Positions 23,478 to 35,615 of a stretch of DNA of 64,000 nucleotides are shown here, piece after piece (within the stretch, counting starts at the first letter, position 1; each line of letters starts with the position of its first letter). The stretch covers positions 36,544,006 to 36,608,005 of the forward strand of contig NC_073694.1 in NCBI RefSeq assembly GCF_029784165.1. The letters are read 5' to 3'. This DNA comes from Wyeomyia smithii (Eukaryota; Arthropoda; Insecta; Diptera; Culicidae). The position numbers were made by a program, and so were the translations under genes. Below the pieces are notes generated by a model. That model did no database searches. It was given only the letters and a program-made list of their open reading frames with translations, and had not been told where the DNA came from.

Positions 23478-23935
23478 ATGTGTAGAGTGGTACAAGACCT
23501 ACTTTATCGTGAAGATGTGCTCATAGCGACCCGGCATCGTATTTGTTCAAGTCTACTGGTGGTGCGATACTCGACGATTCGATTGTTGATGGCGCTCGTA
23601 GTCAAGTACTATTTAAAGATCGAGCCAAAAATGCAGTGTTCCTCCAAAGCGAGTTTAAGGGTGAAATGATCTTCATGCAGCTGCCAGAGAGATTTACTGA
23701 TGACCAGGGAGAGGTATGCAGACTACGGAAGGCCCTACGAGAATTCGGCCAGGCACAATCAAAGTCGAAGACGTGTTCGTACTACAGACTGACCTGTTAT
23801 GTACGACTTTCCAATATTCACCAACTACCGAATGATGAAGGAGACATTGAAGAACTTGTTATGCAGCCCTTCCCAGATAAAGAACATTGATCTGTCTGGC
23901 GATGACGAAGAAGAAGGAGGTGACGGTGAGAATTT
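23478..23935 (+). pseudogene. Ty1/copia reverse transcriptase fragment, frameshifted
   Basis: Frame 1 reads VVRYSTIRLLMALVVKYYLK (23550-23610). A shifted frame then continues with NAVFLQSEFKGEMIFMQLPE and RFTDDQGEVCRLRKALREFG (to about 23750). This corresponds to the copia RT block usually written DVKTAFL...EIYM..PEGF....VCRL.KALYGLKQ. A third frame gives MYDFPIFTNYRMMKETLKNL (23799 on), the region of the YVDD catalytic box, with the motif lost. It lies directly beyond the 5' side of the LOA element. It is a non-functional relic; superfamily assignment is good. Confidence 0.82.
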
Positions 23936-26900
23936 CCTATTAAGGAGAAGTAGAAAGTTTGCTGTATTTAGTCCAAGACACCCGTCCAGAATTTTGCTTT
24001 GTTGTAAGCGCATTCAGCTAGTTCTACAGCAAGCCTGGATGCAGACACTGGGAGACTGTCACTCTGGAAGAGGTCGGTTTTGCAGATGCAGATTGTGGAC
24101 GAGACTCCGACTTCACTTTCATAACTTAACCAAACGTCTTTCGATTAGTTTACTCTTCTGTTATTTTTTAAGGTACTTATAATAAATTTGTTTTGTTTCA
24201 TTCCTCAAATTTTGTTCTCAACGAGTTTTGCCTTCTTCGGAAGCGGCTGTTTCGGTTCAATCCGTTGTTTCGAATGTTCTTTCGCCTCGAGCATTAAGTA
24301 TGTAGTGTTTCCAAGAATCGTCCATGCAAAAATTTGGCTCTGTGTATTTTTCTCAAAATTTCTGAAGTTGTCCACTTCGTGTTTTTTACAGCTCTTGTGA
24401 TCTCTTCAAAATTTCATGAACGGTTCCAAGGGATTGACCAGACTTTTCCAATGTAAAACACCAAATTATCTGCGCGGAAAAATGCAAATCGATAGAATAC
24501 TCTACATTCAAATATTTATAAAAATTACTTCATCTTGTATTTAATGCATTCTCAAGCTGGTAACTAAGACTTAAACATTTTTTTTAAATTAAGAAACTAA
24601 CAATACACGGGGCGATAAATGCGATAAATAACTCTATAATTTGATGCCGTAAATAAAACATCACCTCAGAAGTGGTCATTTCATTATGTCCCTTTAAGCG
24701 ATGACTAAGACCACGCCATAAAACACTAATAAAACTTCATGATTGCTCCATGCACAGCGCAACAAAGCTACGCGCCTGGACCGCACGGATTATCCGAGAA
24801 TCGTACGAACGTACATACAATCGACGACGACACAGTTTTACGTGGTGCGCTAGTGCAGCAATTATCGTCCTTTATTTATCCATATACACGCATCCACACA
24901 CGTTTGCACGATGATCCAGTCAGCCGTTCCCCATCAATTTGCAGCGAACGGCACTTACTTCAATCAGTTCTGGTAGAACCAGTTCTGACGGCGCGAAAGA
25001 GTTGCCGATCTTTCCTTGACGACCCGCGCAATAGTACAAATTTATTTATAAACGTTAATTTGTTTACAATTGTCTTGCTACCAGTATGCAAGTGCAACGT
25101 TGGAAAACGGACAGCCGAAGGCCAAACCGAAAGGAGTTGGAAGGTGAGGCGGACAGTATAAGACCCACTTTTTGCTCAGCTTTGATGCTGTTAGGAAACA
25201 AGTACTTGTTGAACTGTGCAGTAGCTGAACATGCGTTTTCGATTTATGATTCTATTTCTGGTAGGTACTTGCTGCAGCAGCTCTTTTAAGCTTCAAGCAA
25301 TAGCTGCGAGGGCGATTAACTCTTCTCCATCTAGCAGTCATTATTTTCTACTCAATACACACACACACACACCTCAGGCCGCGCCCTTTCTTCCAGCAGA
25401 GCCTGCGAAACGGCTTTGGGGGCTTCTTCTCTAGCGTAGAGGCAATTAAAACGAACTAAATGCGGGAACCCATTTATAATCGTTTGTATATGCAAAAGCA
25501 CCTTCGGACTGAGTGATGCAGCAGAACTGTAAAGCGGTCTCGGATTAGCGGGGCTTCTTGGCGTGTGCCTCGCGGCGCACGGCACGGTTCAACGCGGATC
25601 CAAACCGATTGGTACCAATATTGTCTTCGAATTTGTTACTCCAAATTCGATTTGAACTGCAGATGGAGAAATCAGTTCGAGGCACGTGCGAGCTGTGGAT
25701 CCCGGTTTTGTACAGCTACGCTGCTGGGTAATAGTGTGTGCTCGTTTTTTTTTTTGCTAAAAAAGTGATTTAATTCTACGATTTGTAGGGGTATGAATTG
25801 CGGAGATTTGATTGTGGAATTGGAATGAGGTTGAAATTCTACTCATTGGAGCTATTAAACCATGAGATTACACAATTAACTACAGGCAAAATCTAAACCT
25901 TAGCACTTACCGTATCCCGTAAGGTCTTTGTAAAGTGGTACATTATCTCCCATACTGAACATTGTAGTTCGGCTTGTTGAATTAGGGTTTCGTCTTCATT
26001 GAATCGTTTAGTACAGCTAAACGCAAAAAGCAGGGTCAGAGTTTGTGGTGCTTCTAGAATTGTTGAATTATTATTTATCAAGTATGATGTTAAGCTAGAT
26101 ATTGCATTATTTCTTGAATGATTGATTTCAACTTTACTTTTAGCTTGTTCACCCACAAAGGCTTTATTCTAGCAAACTTAGTATTTTTCGCGGGTGGATA
26201 TATTCTCCAGATTCAAGAGTAATTTTTTAAAAGAGCATAAACAATTCGACATAGGTTTTATTCAAAGCAATGTAGCTCAAAAATGTTTAATTGTACAGAA
26301 AACTGATTGAAAATGTATGGTAGGGAACCAATAATGCGTTGTGAAAAGATATGTTTTTGTTCAAAATGAATTTTATATAAGCATTTAATTTAAATTTATA
26401 AAGAAAGAGTCGTTTATCTGTAATTTTTTTTTCTAATTTCATGACTGCTACCACTTAACGTCAGCACGAACAGAATTATTCCCCAGTCGCACATCAGCAA
26501 TATATTTGTTTCTATTTAACACGAAAACAATTTGAATGTTTTCCTTTCAAGCTGTAATACGACACGATATGTGTTATGATGTTGCGTTTGCGAGAACTCT
26601 ACCGGTCCAGCTCTGCTGGATGTCAGTTTTTAGTTAATTTTTTTACCAGTTCACAATTAAAAGGAGATGCATGTTATTTGAACAAGTTGACTGCACCGTG
26701 TTTTTATTTAAAGTCGAACGTGTAAGCATCCCTCTCTTAGAATCCCTGATATGGCCAGTAAATTGACGCACAAGACTATGGAGCCGAAAGTCTTGAACCT
26801 TAAAAATTTTGACCGCTACACGCGAAAGTTGGATGGTGTGAGATCACATCAATATTGTGAGGCATTAACACAACTTTTGATAAAGTTTGAAATCTGGACA

Positions 26901-27064
26901 AATGTGTGTTGGCCAAAATGCAATTGATGCTCTAGCGTATTTCCAATGTATTAGGCCGGTTCAAACCACTACACTTATAAAGTATCCATTCTGTCAACTG
27001 TTTATCTTTCAGCAACTTTGATTTTGATTTTTTTTGGAATCGAATTAAATGCAGTACTGTTTTT
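23936..27064. other. No recognised gene; GC-richer segment at about 24740-25780
   Basis: Mostly AT-rich. A 140-codon ATG frame at 24739-25161 lies in the GC-richer part. It has no recognisable domain, signal peptide or conserved motif, and I cannot distinguish it from chance. (CA)7 occurs near 25362. A T10 run is at about 25745. The rest shows nothing I can name. Confidence 0.35.
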
Positions 27065-27115
27065 ATGGAGACGCATGGTGGTTCATGGATGATTTCTGAT
27101 ATTAGATGGTATGAA
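27065..27115. repeat. Dispersed 45-50-bp repeat, copy 1
   Basis: ATGGAGACGCATGGTGGTTC, then ATGGATGATTTCTGATATT, recurs with few changes at 33024-33066. Confidence 0.75.
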
Positions 27116-27730
27116 AAAACCATCAAAATTTGATGGTTTATGTAAAAAAAAAGAAATCCAGAAACAATATGAAACGATACAGAAACGGTCTTTTAGGTCT
27201 TGAATGCCCCAAAAAAGCAAAAAGAAGTTCTCGCATAGAAATCGCTGTACATGTACAGTTGAATGTTCATCTATCTGTCTGTTATTACAGACTATAAAAA
27301 TACTGAATAGATTATTGTTGAAATTTGCAAAAATAAACTTTCCAGGCCTCTGAGTGTGCAGAATTGTCCTTTGGGGGGCTTTCATTTTTACAGACAGATA
27401 GACAATCGACCTTTCGTTGCATTGTCTGAAATAGTATACTCTCCCGACATTTCTTCGCTGGAACAAACTGCTGATACTAAACACCTTGTTTCCCGTGAAA
27501 AAAAAATAATACGACGTCCATATAGCAGCGGAATAAGTAAGCAACGACAAAAAAGGAGCTATAAAGTTTTTCGTTCTTAGTAGGTATAGGTGACAGGATT
27601 TCCACAAAGAAGCTCAATTGTTTCTCATGAAATTACTGAAATCGTATTTTTTTTAAACCAAATGTCTCAGAAATACACGAACCTTCGAGGTCTGGTGTTG
27701 CCCTAAAAAAATGTTTCGAAGATCGAATTT
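27116..27730. other. AT-rich DNA, nothing recognised
   Basis: Open frames on both strands (up to 174 codons on the minus strand from 27607) are AT-driven, with no domain signature. A short inverted pair ATCTGTCTGT / ACAGACAGAT occurs at about 27272 and 27392. Confidence 0.4.
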
Positions 27731-28690
27731 CCTGGGCTCCATTATTCATCTTAGCTCATATATTCATCTCATACAACATAAAAACACAATTGAAAACAGG
27801 AAAAAAACGCTTTTTTAACTAAACCAATCTGCTAATCCATGGAATGGATTCTTCTTAGTTCACTTTAAATTTCTCATAAACTAGAATCCTCAAAAACTCA
27901 CTTAAAAGCTCTAAATTTGATGTTGTTTTCGGGCATCTGCACTCGGAAACTCATTTAATTCAATCACCTACCGCACAAAACAAAATCCGCGCATTGTTCT
28001 ATACGGCTACAACAGGACTCGTTCAGCAGCCAACCAAAGTTTTTTTCATCACTAGCGGACCACTTTTTGTTAAACAAAATCACTCACTACACTAAGAATA
28101 CTTTAATCTTTGAAATGTTCACCTCAAATTTCCAAAAACAAGCTCGAATTAGAAGAAATATATGAGATGAATTTCTACAATTTCTAAATTTCAACTGTAT
28201 GTTTTCTCATCTGTTTTCACTGCGTTGAAGAAAATCAAAAGTTGCCTAATCAGTTTATGTTAATGTTGAATTATTCCGACATAATTGACATAAATCGACA
28301 GCACTGCAGTGGTAACCAATTTTGCACGTAAACAACTACAGCGGATATCTAAGTAACGTACTACGACGGGCTGCGGCTACGTTCATTCATGATAATGTGA
28401 TTTATTCATGATTAACAGTGTGATGAATATGAGGGCGTCGTGAGATGATAAATTGAGCAGTGATTCAAGTTTTGAGATGGATATGGAAGCGTTGTGAAAA
28501 ATGGTTTGTTTCACAAAATTCAGGATATATCTAGCGAAGTTTACTAAAAATACAATTGTGAACGATTCCATTAAAGCACGTAAGCATATTTTGTTTATCT
28601 GTTCAATGATTTCGTAAAAATTTGGTGTTTAATACGTGCATTCTTCGTGAATATCGGCCCAATGAGATGAATAATGATGCAGTTCCCCTA
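27731..28690. mobile_element. TIR element of about 1 kb, family GGGGAACTGC-CATTATTCATCTCA, copy A
   Basis: About 960 bp strongly similar throughout to 46079-47074 (for example ATATATTCATCTCATACAA, AACACAATTGAAAACAGG, CCAATCTGCTAATCCATGG). The right end, reverse-complemented, reads AGGGGAACTGCATCATTATT, then CATCTCA. The left end reads CTCCATTATTCATCTTAGC. No transposase frame survives, so it is probably a non-autonomous DNA transposon. Confidence 0.75.
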
Positions 28691-29475
28691 GTTCCGATTG
28701 AAAAAAAAAAGGATTTCGGTTATTTCATGAGAAACAAACTCATAAGAAAAAATTTTTTTGTGGAAATTTTGACGTATAAGGTTCCATAACCCGAAATTCG
28801 ATTGAACTGAAATTTTACGAGAAGTCGATGCTGTTGAGTCCTGCGGCTAAAAGAAATTCGAAGGTCAAATTTTTGCACCCCCTAATAAACAGTAATACCA
28901 AACCCTGGTATTGAGAATTAACAAAAAAATGTATGCAAAGCCACGACCGAAGGTTGACGTTGAACTACTGAAAGGTTTAGGAATTGTAATCTCGGAAATA
29001 ATTTTCCGGGATTCGCGTATTTCGGGAACAGAAATATTGATTTTCGGGACTCGCGAATTCCACGGAAAATTTCATGGGATTTACTATAGTCTCCTATGCA
29101 ATAAAGAAATAAAATAAATACCACATCAAAACGTGAAACTGACATCGTCAAACTGTATAGCAGCACTAGAGTGGGCATTACACGGAGAAAATATTTGCTT
29201 GAAGTAACAGTCAAAATTTGTTTGCCTTGTAATATACGTTTATTTGCTTCATTTTTTTTTCAAAAATATTTGCTGGCTTATCTAGTAAACGAAGAATTTG
29301 GCAATTATTTGCTTCGTCTAATCTCTTTGCTTGTTAGTTCATTACTGTGGGAGTTATAACCTGAATTTAACCTTTGTTTATTGATACTATTTTAAAAACC
29401 TGGAAATTGATAAAAAATATTGAAGCAAGTAAATCAATGCGACCTGATATAAATCATTTATTAAAACTTAAAATT
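28691..29475. other. AT-rich DNA, nothing recognised
   Basis: Includes phrases such as GGGATTCGCGTATTTCGGGA and GGGACTCGCGAATTCC near 29010-29065, a loose internal repeat. No gene or RNA signature. Confidence 0.4.
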
Positions 29476-29766
29476 AGTTCCAAGGGTAATACGGCTTTTT
29501 CAGTCTTGAAGGTGTATCATAACACTACTATGTCTTATGTCCGACGTTTCAGCCTTTGGACTTGGCCTTGTTCAGGGGATATAAAGTTGTACCGTTTTTC
29601 GTTCAGCGTACAAAGTTTTACGTTAGGTTGTACGCTGAACGAAAAACGGTACAACTTTATATCCCCTAAGGAAGGCCAAGTCCAAAGGTCGAAACGTCGG
29701 ACATAAGACATAGTAGCGTTTTGATATACCCTTGAGACTGCTAAAGCCGTATTTCCCTTGAAATTT
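29476..29766. repeat. Long hairpin (inverted repeat, arms about 136 bp, loop 14 nt)
   Basis: Left arm 29478-29613 and right arm 29628-29766 are reverse complements with few differences. Matching blocks include GTCCGACGTTTC, TTTGGACTTGGCC, and CCCTGAAC-adjacent GGGGATATAAAGTTGTACCG with GTTCAGCGTACAA. The loop is AGTTTTACGTTAGG. The outer blocks (AAGGGTAATACGGCTTTTTC versus AAGGGAAATACGGCTTTAGC) also pair. A foldback transposon is the likely origin. A transcript would form a long dsRNA stem. Confidence 0.92.
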
Positions 29767-30467
29767 CATGTTACAGTCGCCTTTAAACTTAAAGTCAGTT
29801 TATTTATTAATTATTGCTTGTTAATTGCGCAGACATTCAAATGCTTTAAAACTGACTTATTTTGTGTCGTTTTGATTTAGTACCCTATCGTTTACTTCCG
29901 GTTTGTCACGGCCTTCCACAGAACTAGACTTGATACGCAGTTTGTTTTTTAACAAAAGAATTGCATCGTGTTATGGCTTAGCAAATATGTTCAATATAAA
30001 CAAGCGAAGAGGCTTTGCTATTGTTCGAGTAATCAGAGTTTTGAGCAAATATTTGCTATAGTGTCTACCCAAAAAAGTTCAAATATAGCTAATGCTTTCC
30101 TTGTCTAAGGCCTGCCTATCACTAAGTTCTCATCGAAAAACTTAAAGAATTGAACACCAATTTCTATTCAAATATTGTAAGAACTGAAATCGGTGATTTG
30201 CAAGTGTACTAGAAATCAAAGATCAGCGATGATTCTGCGGATTAAAGCAGTTGTACCGAACAGAATTTGAGCATAACGAAAAATTTTCAGCGGATCTTAA
30301 GCGATTATCTGGCCTGCTCTTCTACAAATATTTGCAACAACAATTTACTGCGAATTTCTGATGTTAATTTGACTATAAATTGTTTTCATCTCGTTTTTCA
30401 TGTGCATTTAGAATTTTTTTTGTTACCTTTTACTAATAAACTTGATTCGAAACTACCCTTTTACTAA
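29767..30467. other. AT-rich DNA, nothing recognised
   Basis: No coding frame with a motif, no paired repeat and no RNA signature was found. Confidence 0.4.
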
Positions 30468-30890
30468 GAGCTGCGTAGCCGCAAGGTTACAGAGTCTGCT
30501 TTGTCAAGCGGATGGTCGTGGGTTCGAATCTTAGTAGAATCAGGCCATTTAATGACAGAAAAGGACTTCAAGCATGGGTTTATTCTCAGGCTTCCCACCA
30601 GTTAACCTTCCTTTACGCTGAAACCTGCAATACCTTTGCGTGACATCCTCTTAACAAAATAGGTCCCTCTTATCAATAAAACTGGCCAAAAGGACGCACA
30701 ACGAAACTTCACCAGGGAATTATAATTGGTGATATTTGGCAGGAGGAACGAGGATCGGTATAGAAGAACAGTAAGCGTGTAAAAAGGAAGGGTAGCACAT
30801 TACACACAAGCACTGATAAAAAAAAATAATAATAAGCAATGCCACTTTTCAATAGCGGTATTGCTAATAATAGAAGTGCGGGATACAGCA
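30468..30890 (+). mobile_element. SINE with tRNA-like head
   Basis: The head GAGCTGCGTAGCCGCAAGG, followed by GTGGGTTCGAATCTTAG, gives a pol III B box GGTTCGAATC at 30521-30530 and a candidate A-box region about 40 bp upstream. The body is shared, in reverse orientation, with two truncated copies at 8440-8705 and 8850-9012. An A/TAA-rich stretch (AAAAAAAAATAATAATAAG) lies near 30818. A 420-bp length with a tRNA-derived head fits an insect SINE. Transcription would be internal, by RNA polymerase III. Confidence 0.68.
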
Positions 30891-33023
30891 AACACTCGGG
30901 CATATCTCATAATAGATCATCGATTCTGGTCGCAGTGAGGAAGTCCAAACAGAAAAAAAAGATTTTTTTTTCATTCCCGGTCCCGGGAATCCCCGAGAAA
31001 TGTGATTTTTTATTCACGGAAGCCGACACAGGACTTCTGCCGTTGCGACTACCGATGATAAATTATAAAGAAGTGTAATGATTTTTTTTTCACATATCGT
31101 TTATTTGACACAGCACAAATACAATTTAATGTTTAACAGCTCCAATTATATCTGATGACTTAAAAACTGAAAGCAATTTTTTTTAGCTGCGAAGTGTAAT
31201 GATTGAATGAGAAAATATTAATTCTCCAAATCCAGCATTTTATTTTTCCTCGAAAGGATAATTTGTTGTTCATTTCAATATCTGATATGATGCAAATCGC
31301 ATCACTATAGTACAGTGATACAGGCACTTTTTTGATAGCACAGAGAAAAGCTCATACTAGAAATTTGACGGCCGAAAGATTTTGATTGCCAACATTCTCG
31401 TTTGTGTGTTTCTGAAAATTTTATAAGAGGAAGTAGTGCCGCTACACTTATTGTTGACGCTGGTCCCAATGCCGCTCCTGATAGCTTCTGTAGCTACTGG
31501 CGCTCACTACTCGCTGCCAGTGATGGAAACGAAACGAATATGATGCAATCGTCATTTATTCATCACTTGTGCACTTGACAAAGTGTACAGGCCGGGACTA
31601 AACTTGAATTCTCTCAACCCATAATGAAATGATGATATGGTGCATAGGTTTCTGGGAGAAAACAAACACATGACTAGACTACATCAGCTCTGAGAAGCGA
31701 TTCGATCGTTGCGTTTGTCTCTCCATAGGCCGGTAGTTAGGGGAAGAAAGGATAGCAACTGGAGAATATCATGTCGTCTGAACAGCAGCAGAGGTTGGGT
31801 GCGGTGATAGGGAATGTGTGGGGGAAGGGTCTACTTCGGCAGCGGTTGAGTTTAAGCGAGAGTAGGACTGTCATTTTCTTTCTTTTTCTGACAAAAAATC
31901 ATATTCATGAGTCAAATGAATAAGGATATAGCAAGTTCTGATCCCTCTGTGTAACAGAGACGAATTACTTCATATACCGAGTTGTGCACATTGAGAACCA
32001 CGTGTTGTGGTGTACACTAATGAATAGAAATATATCGTAAAGAGGAAAGCAAAGAGAGTGCACCAGCACCGATACTTTGTTTTTCGCATACTGACGACGA
32101 TTTCAACGCATCTTAGGCTTGTTTTATGTCTATTCATTAATCGCTAGAGGTGATTTTTTTCCTTCGCTGCTCGCTGCTGCTTAGTGAAGACCGTCCTAGT
32201 TGCCATCCACTAGTGAGCTGATTGGTTTGAGCAGAAACAGGCTTTTATATAACCCAAAGAGTGCATTCCTGATTTACTAGGTTCATTATTCTGTCGATCG
32301 TGCTTGGGAAAGCAAGCGTCAAGCGACCAATCAAAGGTCGAAATTTGTGTTTCAACAAGGCTCGACAATTTTCAATAGTATATTAGTTTGAATAATCAAA
32401 TTACAATTTTCTGCATTTGAGTTGATGCATAGATGATTTTCCAATCGATTGTAGTAATAACGAAGGAAATGAAATTGAACTTATATTTTCCTTTTGCGGT
32501 TTTTAGGGTTTTATTTTACACCACTATGTAGCTGTACTTTCTGAGAGACGTAGTTCTATGTCAAAAAATAGCATCAAAGGCTCTGAGTTACTTTTGCCTC
32601 CTGACTACCTCGTTAAAATTTGATGTTTGGAGGAATTATCTCTACCAGTGTTTTTGTAATACTTTGACCATTTTTGCCCATTTATGGAGACGCTAAGTAC
32701 ATTGAAACATTTGGCATGGTAACGAACTAAACAATCTGTGTGCGAGAGAGAGCGTATCCATAAATAAGCAAAAATGGTAGAATAAGAGAAAAAAATATAA
32801 CTCCTTCAATTCAACTTTTACCCGATAGAATATTCTCGAAAAACTTTCATTCGAAACATGACACCCTAAAATAACTTTTGGTGAAGAGAAACCCGCGGTA
32901 CATTGATGTTGCATAATATGTTGATTCTGACACGTCGTGTGAGACTTTCTGAAAAAGAGTAGCACAGAAATTTGGCTCTTTTTCAAATTTTGGCATCGAA
33001 TTACAATGCGCTAACTATTACAA
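30891..33023. other. Non-coding, no gene recognised
   Basis: Contains a GC patch TCCCGGTCCCGGGAATCCCCG near 30976. A small inverted repeat around TAATGAATAGA (32018) / CTATTCATTAAT (32130) is present. A TATA-like TTTTATATAACCC lies at 32246 next to CAAGCGTCAAGCGACCAATC (32315). None of these is supported as a promoter by a downstream gene. Confidence 0.35.
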
Positions 33024-33066
33024 TGGAGACGCATGGTGGTGCATGGATGATATCTGATATTCATAG
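33024..33066. repeat. Dispersed 45-50-bp repeat, copy 2
   Basis: ATGGAGACGCATGGTGGTGC, then ATGGATGATATCTGATATT, matches 27065-27115 with few changes. Both copies are on the same strand. Confidence 0.75.
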
Positions 33067-34406
33067 TGGCATTTTTTTTTAAAAGGCCCATTTATAACGT
33101 TCAAATTCAAAACCATTCAAACGGCTTATAAGTTACAAATTTTTTATAATTAAAAATTTTCAGAGAAGTCGATATTTTGGACTTTTGTGAGAGAATATGT
33201 TACCCTGAATGCCAAACAAACAAAAAATATAGATCTAAACTTTTTCTATATAAAACAAAAAATAGCATGACAGGAGTAAACAATTCTGCTTATAGAACTT
33301 TTCTGCGTGTAATCGCTGTATACATTAAGGTGATTATTTATCTGTTTGCATGTTTTCTATTGACTACCAAACTACCTATCAGTGATATAAGTTTCTTGTT
33401 CCAACGTCACCTAATGCATAGGCTAAATATATTCGAGAAAACATGGCTTGAAAACACTTTTGTCAGCTTGAGATTATGGTATACGTTGCACAAGTTCTAC
33501 CACCGAAAAACAAACATCTTGCTCTAATAAATAAGCTGTTGGTAAGTTCCTGTGAATGGTCAAATGAATGAAATAACGAGGAATCAACTAAACTTAGATC
33601 CCGGAAAAAAAGGGTTGAGACTGATTGATCCCAAGTCTCAGTTTCAAGCACTCTTTGTTGAATGAAAATTATCTTTTGGATTGGAGTAACGCGAAGAAAT
33701 GGTTGGAAAACCAATCCAAGAAAACGAAGAAACTTTTTTTTCAAACAACATTTATTTGACACAGACCAATACAAATTAATATTTTTCTTATTTTATTTTT
33801 TTTTATTTTTTTTTATTTATATAAAACGAAGAGACTATGCTGAATTCCGCCAGAGCAATATATTGGATTTTGGTTGACGATACAAATATTACTATTGGAG
33901 CATAAAATTCTGGAATTAGATGGGATATAGTGTGGAACAATTGAAATCAAACTTGTTTTTGTCGGCTGATAAATTAAGAGTTAAGTTCACGTTAATAAGT
34001 TAACGATATCATTCCGAACAAAGAAAACTATTCGAATATAAAAATGGTGATGTAACCACTGCTAACTGTGAAACCCGTGGTACTTCTGATAATAATTCAT
34101 ATAAACTTGGTGAATGCTGTAAATCAGATGAAACTATAAAATGTTCTTCGAAAATATTCGAATATTATATTCAGCGAAATTGCGCAATTTTGTAGTTACG
34201 AATGTATGCATTGGCATTAAGCATTTCAGGGGAAGCAAATGGTAGTTTTTTTAAATGTATAAGAAATGCAGGGTGAAATAATCGAAAAACTTTTAAATAA
34301 CGTTTTAGCATTCTTTTGAACTGTTTTGAATGGGTGAATAAGAGTGGTAGAGTGTTTTCAATAAGGCCGAGTAAGCCGCGGTAAGCGATTTTAGTAACGT
34401 TAGAAC
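33067..34406. other. AT-rich DNA, nothing recognised
   Basis: Open frames here (for example 116 codons from 33177) have AT-driven composition and no motif. Confidence 0.4.
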
Positions 34407-34440
34407 GTAGGTTAGGTTAAGTTAGGCTAAGCTAGGTTAG
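34407..34440 (+). repeat. Imperfect TTAGG-like tract
   Basis: GTAGGTTAGGTTAAGTTAGG, then CTAAGCTAGGTTAG: about six degenerate 5-bp GGTTA units over 34 bp. TTAGG is the telomere repeat of many insects but not of Diptera. Confidence 0.6.
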
Positions 34441-35615
34441 AAAAGTGTGTACAGTTTAAGAAAAATGAAAAAATCTTTAAAATTTTGTAATTCTGAGATG
34501 AATGAAAAAAAAGAACTATTTAAACTGCTGAGCGATAATTGTTTCGATTTTTCGTGGTAATTTTAATCCAATCGTTTGTGGATCATTGCAGATTTTTACT
34601 TTACTTTTATTATTGATCCACGTTTATCCCACTTATATCTCGAAAAACTTATAAATATTATAATGAAATTATTTACGACCGATCAACTGTGCTTGAAACT
34701 GCCGGAGAGGGTGAAATTATGTTCGAGGATTCTAATTGCGCCAAGAAGTTGTTTGGCTTACAGCGAAGCACTGCAGGTCTACAGAAGAGGTCTTCCCAAA
34801 TGTTACTAGTGAACTAACGTTGCTCTGAGCTAACAATGCTTTTCAGTTCCCTTTGGTATTGCCTACTAAATATTTAGTGTCATAACCATATAATTATATG
34901 TTTATTATATCCAAAAGTCTGAACTCTTTTCGATCACGCAAGTCGAACAAAGAACGAAAAAACGTTCCCAATCAAATCCCACCAGACACCGTCGCCCGAA
35001 AACTCAGGTGCACAAGTTTCTCCGTATATCAACCAAAAAGAAAAAAAAAAAGAAAAAGAAAAGATACCATCACTTACCGTCAACAGCGAATCATGCAAAA
35101 CACCTCAATCTGGTGTTTGGTTTCCAACCCCAAGAATAAGGAATGAAGAAGCACACATCATAATAAACGAAACAGAGAAAAAAAAACAAGCTTGGTTCCG
35201 ATGTAAACAAACGGCTGCAACGCCAAGTTCACTGTGTCCGTGCTGTTGTGCTGGGTAGAGGTTGTTCTCCCTCCGTAAGTAGCGTAATCTACCTCACATA
35301 TACACCCCGAGCCTGATAGCGTATACTTACACAACCGCATGGGGTGCAACCCTATACACTCTGATGCCGTCACCATCGGCAGCACCGTAAGCAAGAGATA
35401 GGCGTTTTCCCTCGCTTTTTATTCCTGCCTGGCGCGAGCTGATCCCTTCTAGCCCAGTAGAACCGCCGCTGCAGTTTTAGTATCGTATCAACGCTCACAG
35501 CAGTTAGACGTGTTTTCCAATCGTTCTGTCGCAATCTGATTGTTTGCCTCAATCTTCGTGACCAGTTTATACAGTTCCAACAGTAACAGTTTTGAAGTGA
35601 AGTAATTTGGTGAAA
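34441..35615. other. Upstream region of the 35.6-kb gene, including probable 5' UTR
   Basis: AT-rich to about 35150, then GC-balanced from about 35200 to the ATG. This change fits a promoter and 5' UTR. An A-rich run AAAAAAAAAAAGAAAAAGAAAA lies near 35038. I could not fix a TATA box or initiator, and other start-like ATGs are absent close to the gene start. Confidence 0.4.

Noticed and set aside
24739..25161. 140-codon ATG open frame on the plus strand
   Set aside because: No domain, signal or conserved motif; it overlaps other frames in a GC-richer patch where chance frames lengthen.
27083..27607. 174-codon minus-strand frame rich in Phe and Leu
   Set aside because: Composition reflects AT-rich DNA; no motif and no splice support.
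32246..32340. TATA-like TTTTATATAA with a CCAATC box as a promoter
   Set aside because: No downstream coding sequence or transcript evidence; such strings are expected by chance in AT-rich DNA.
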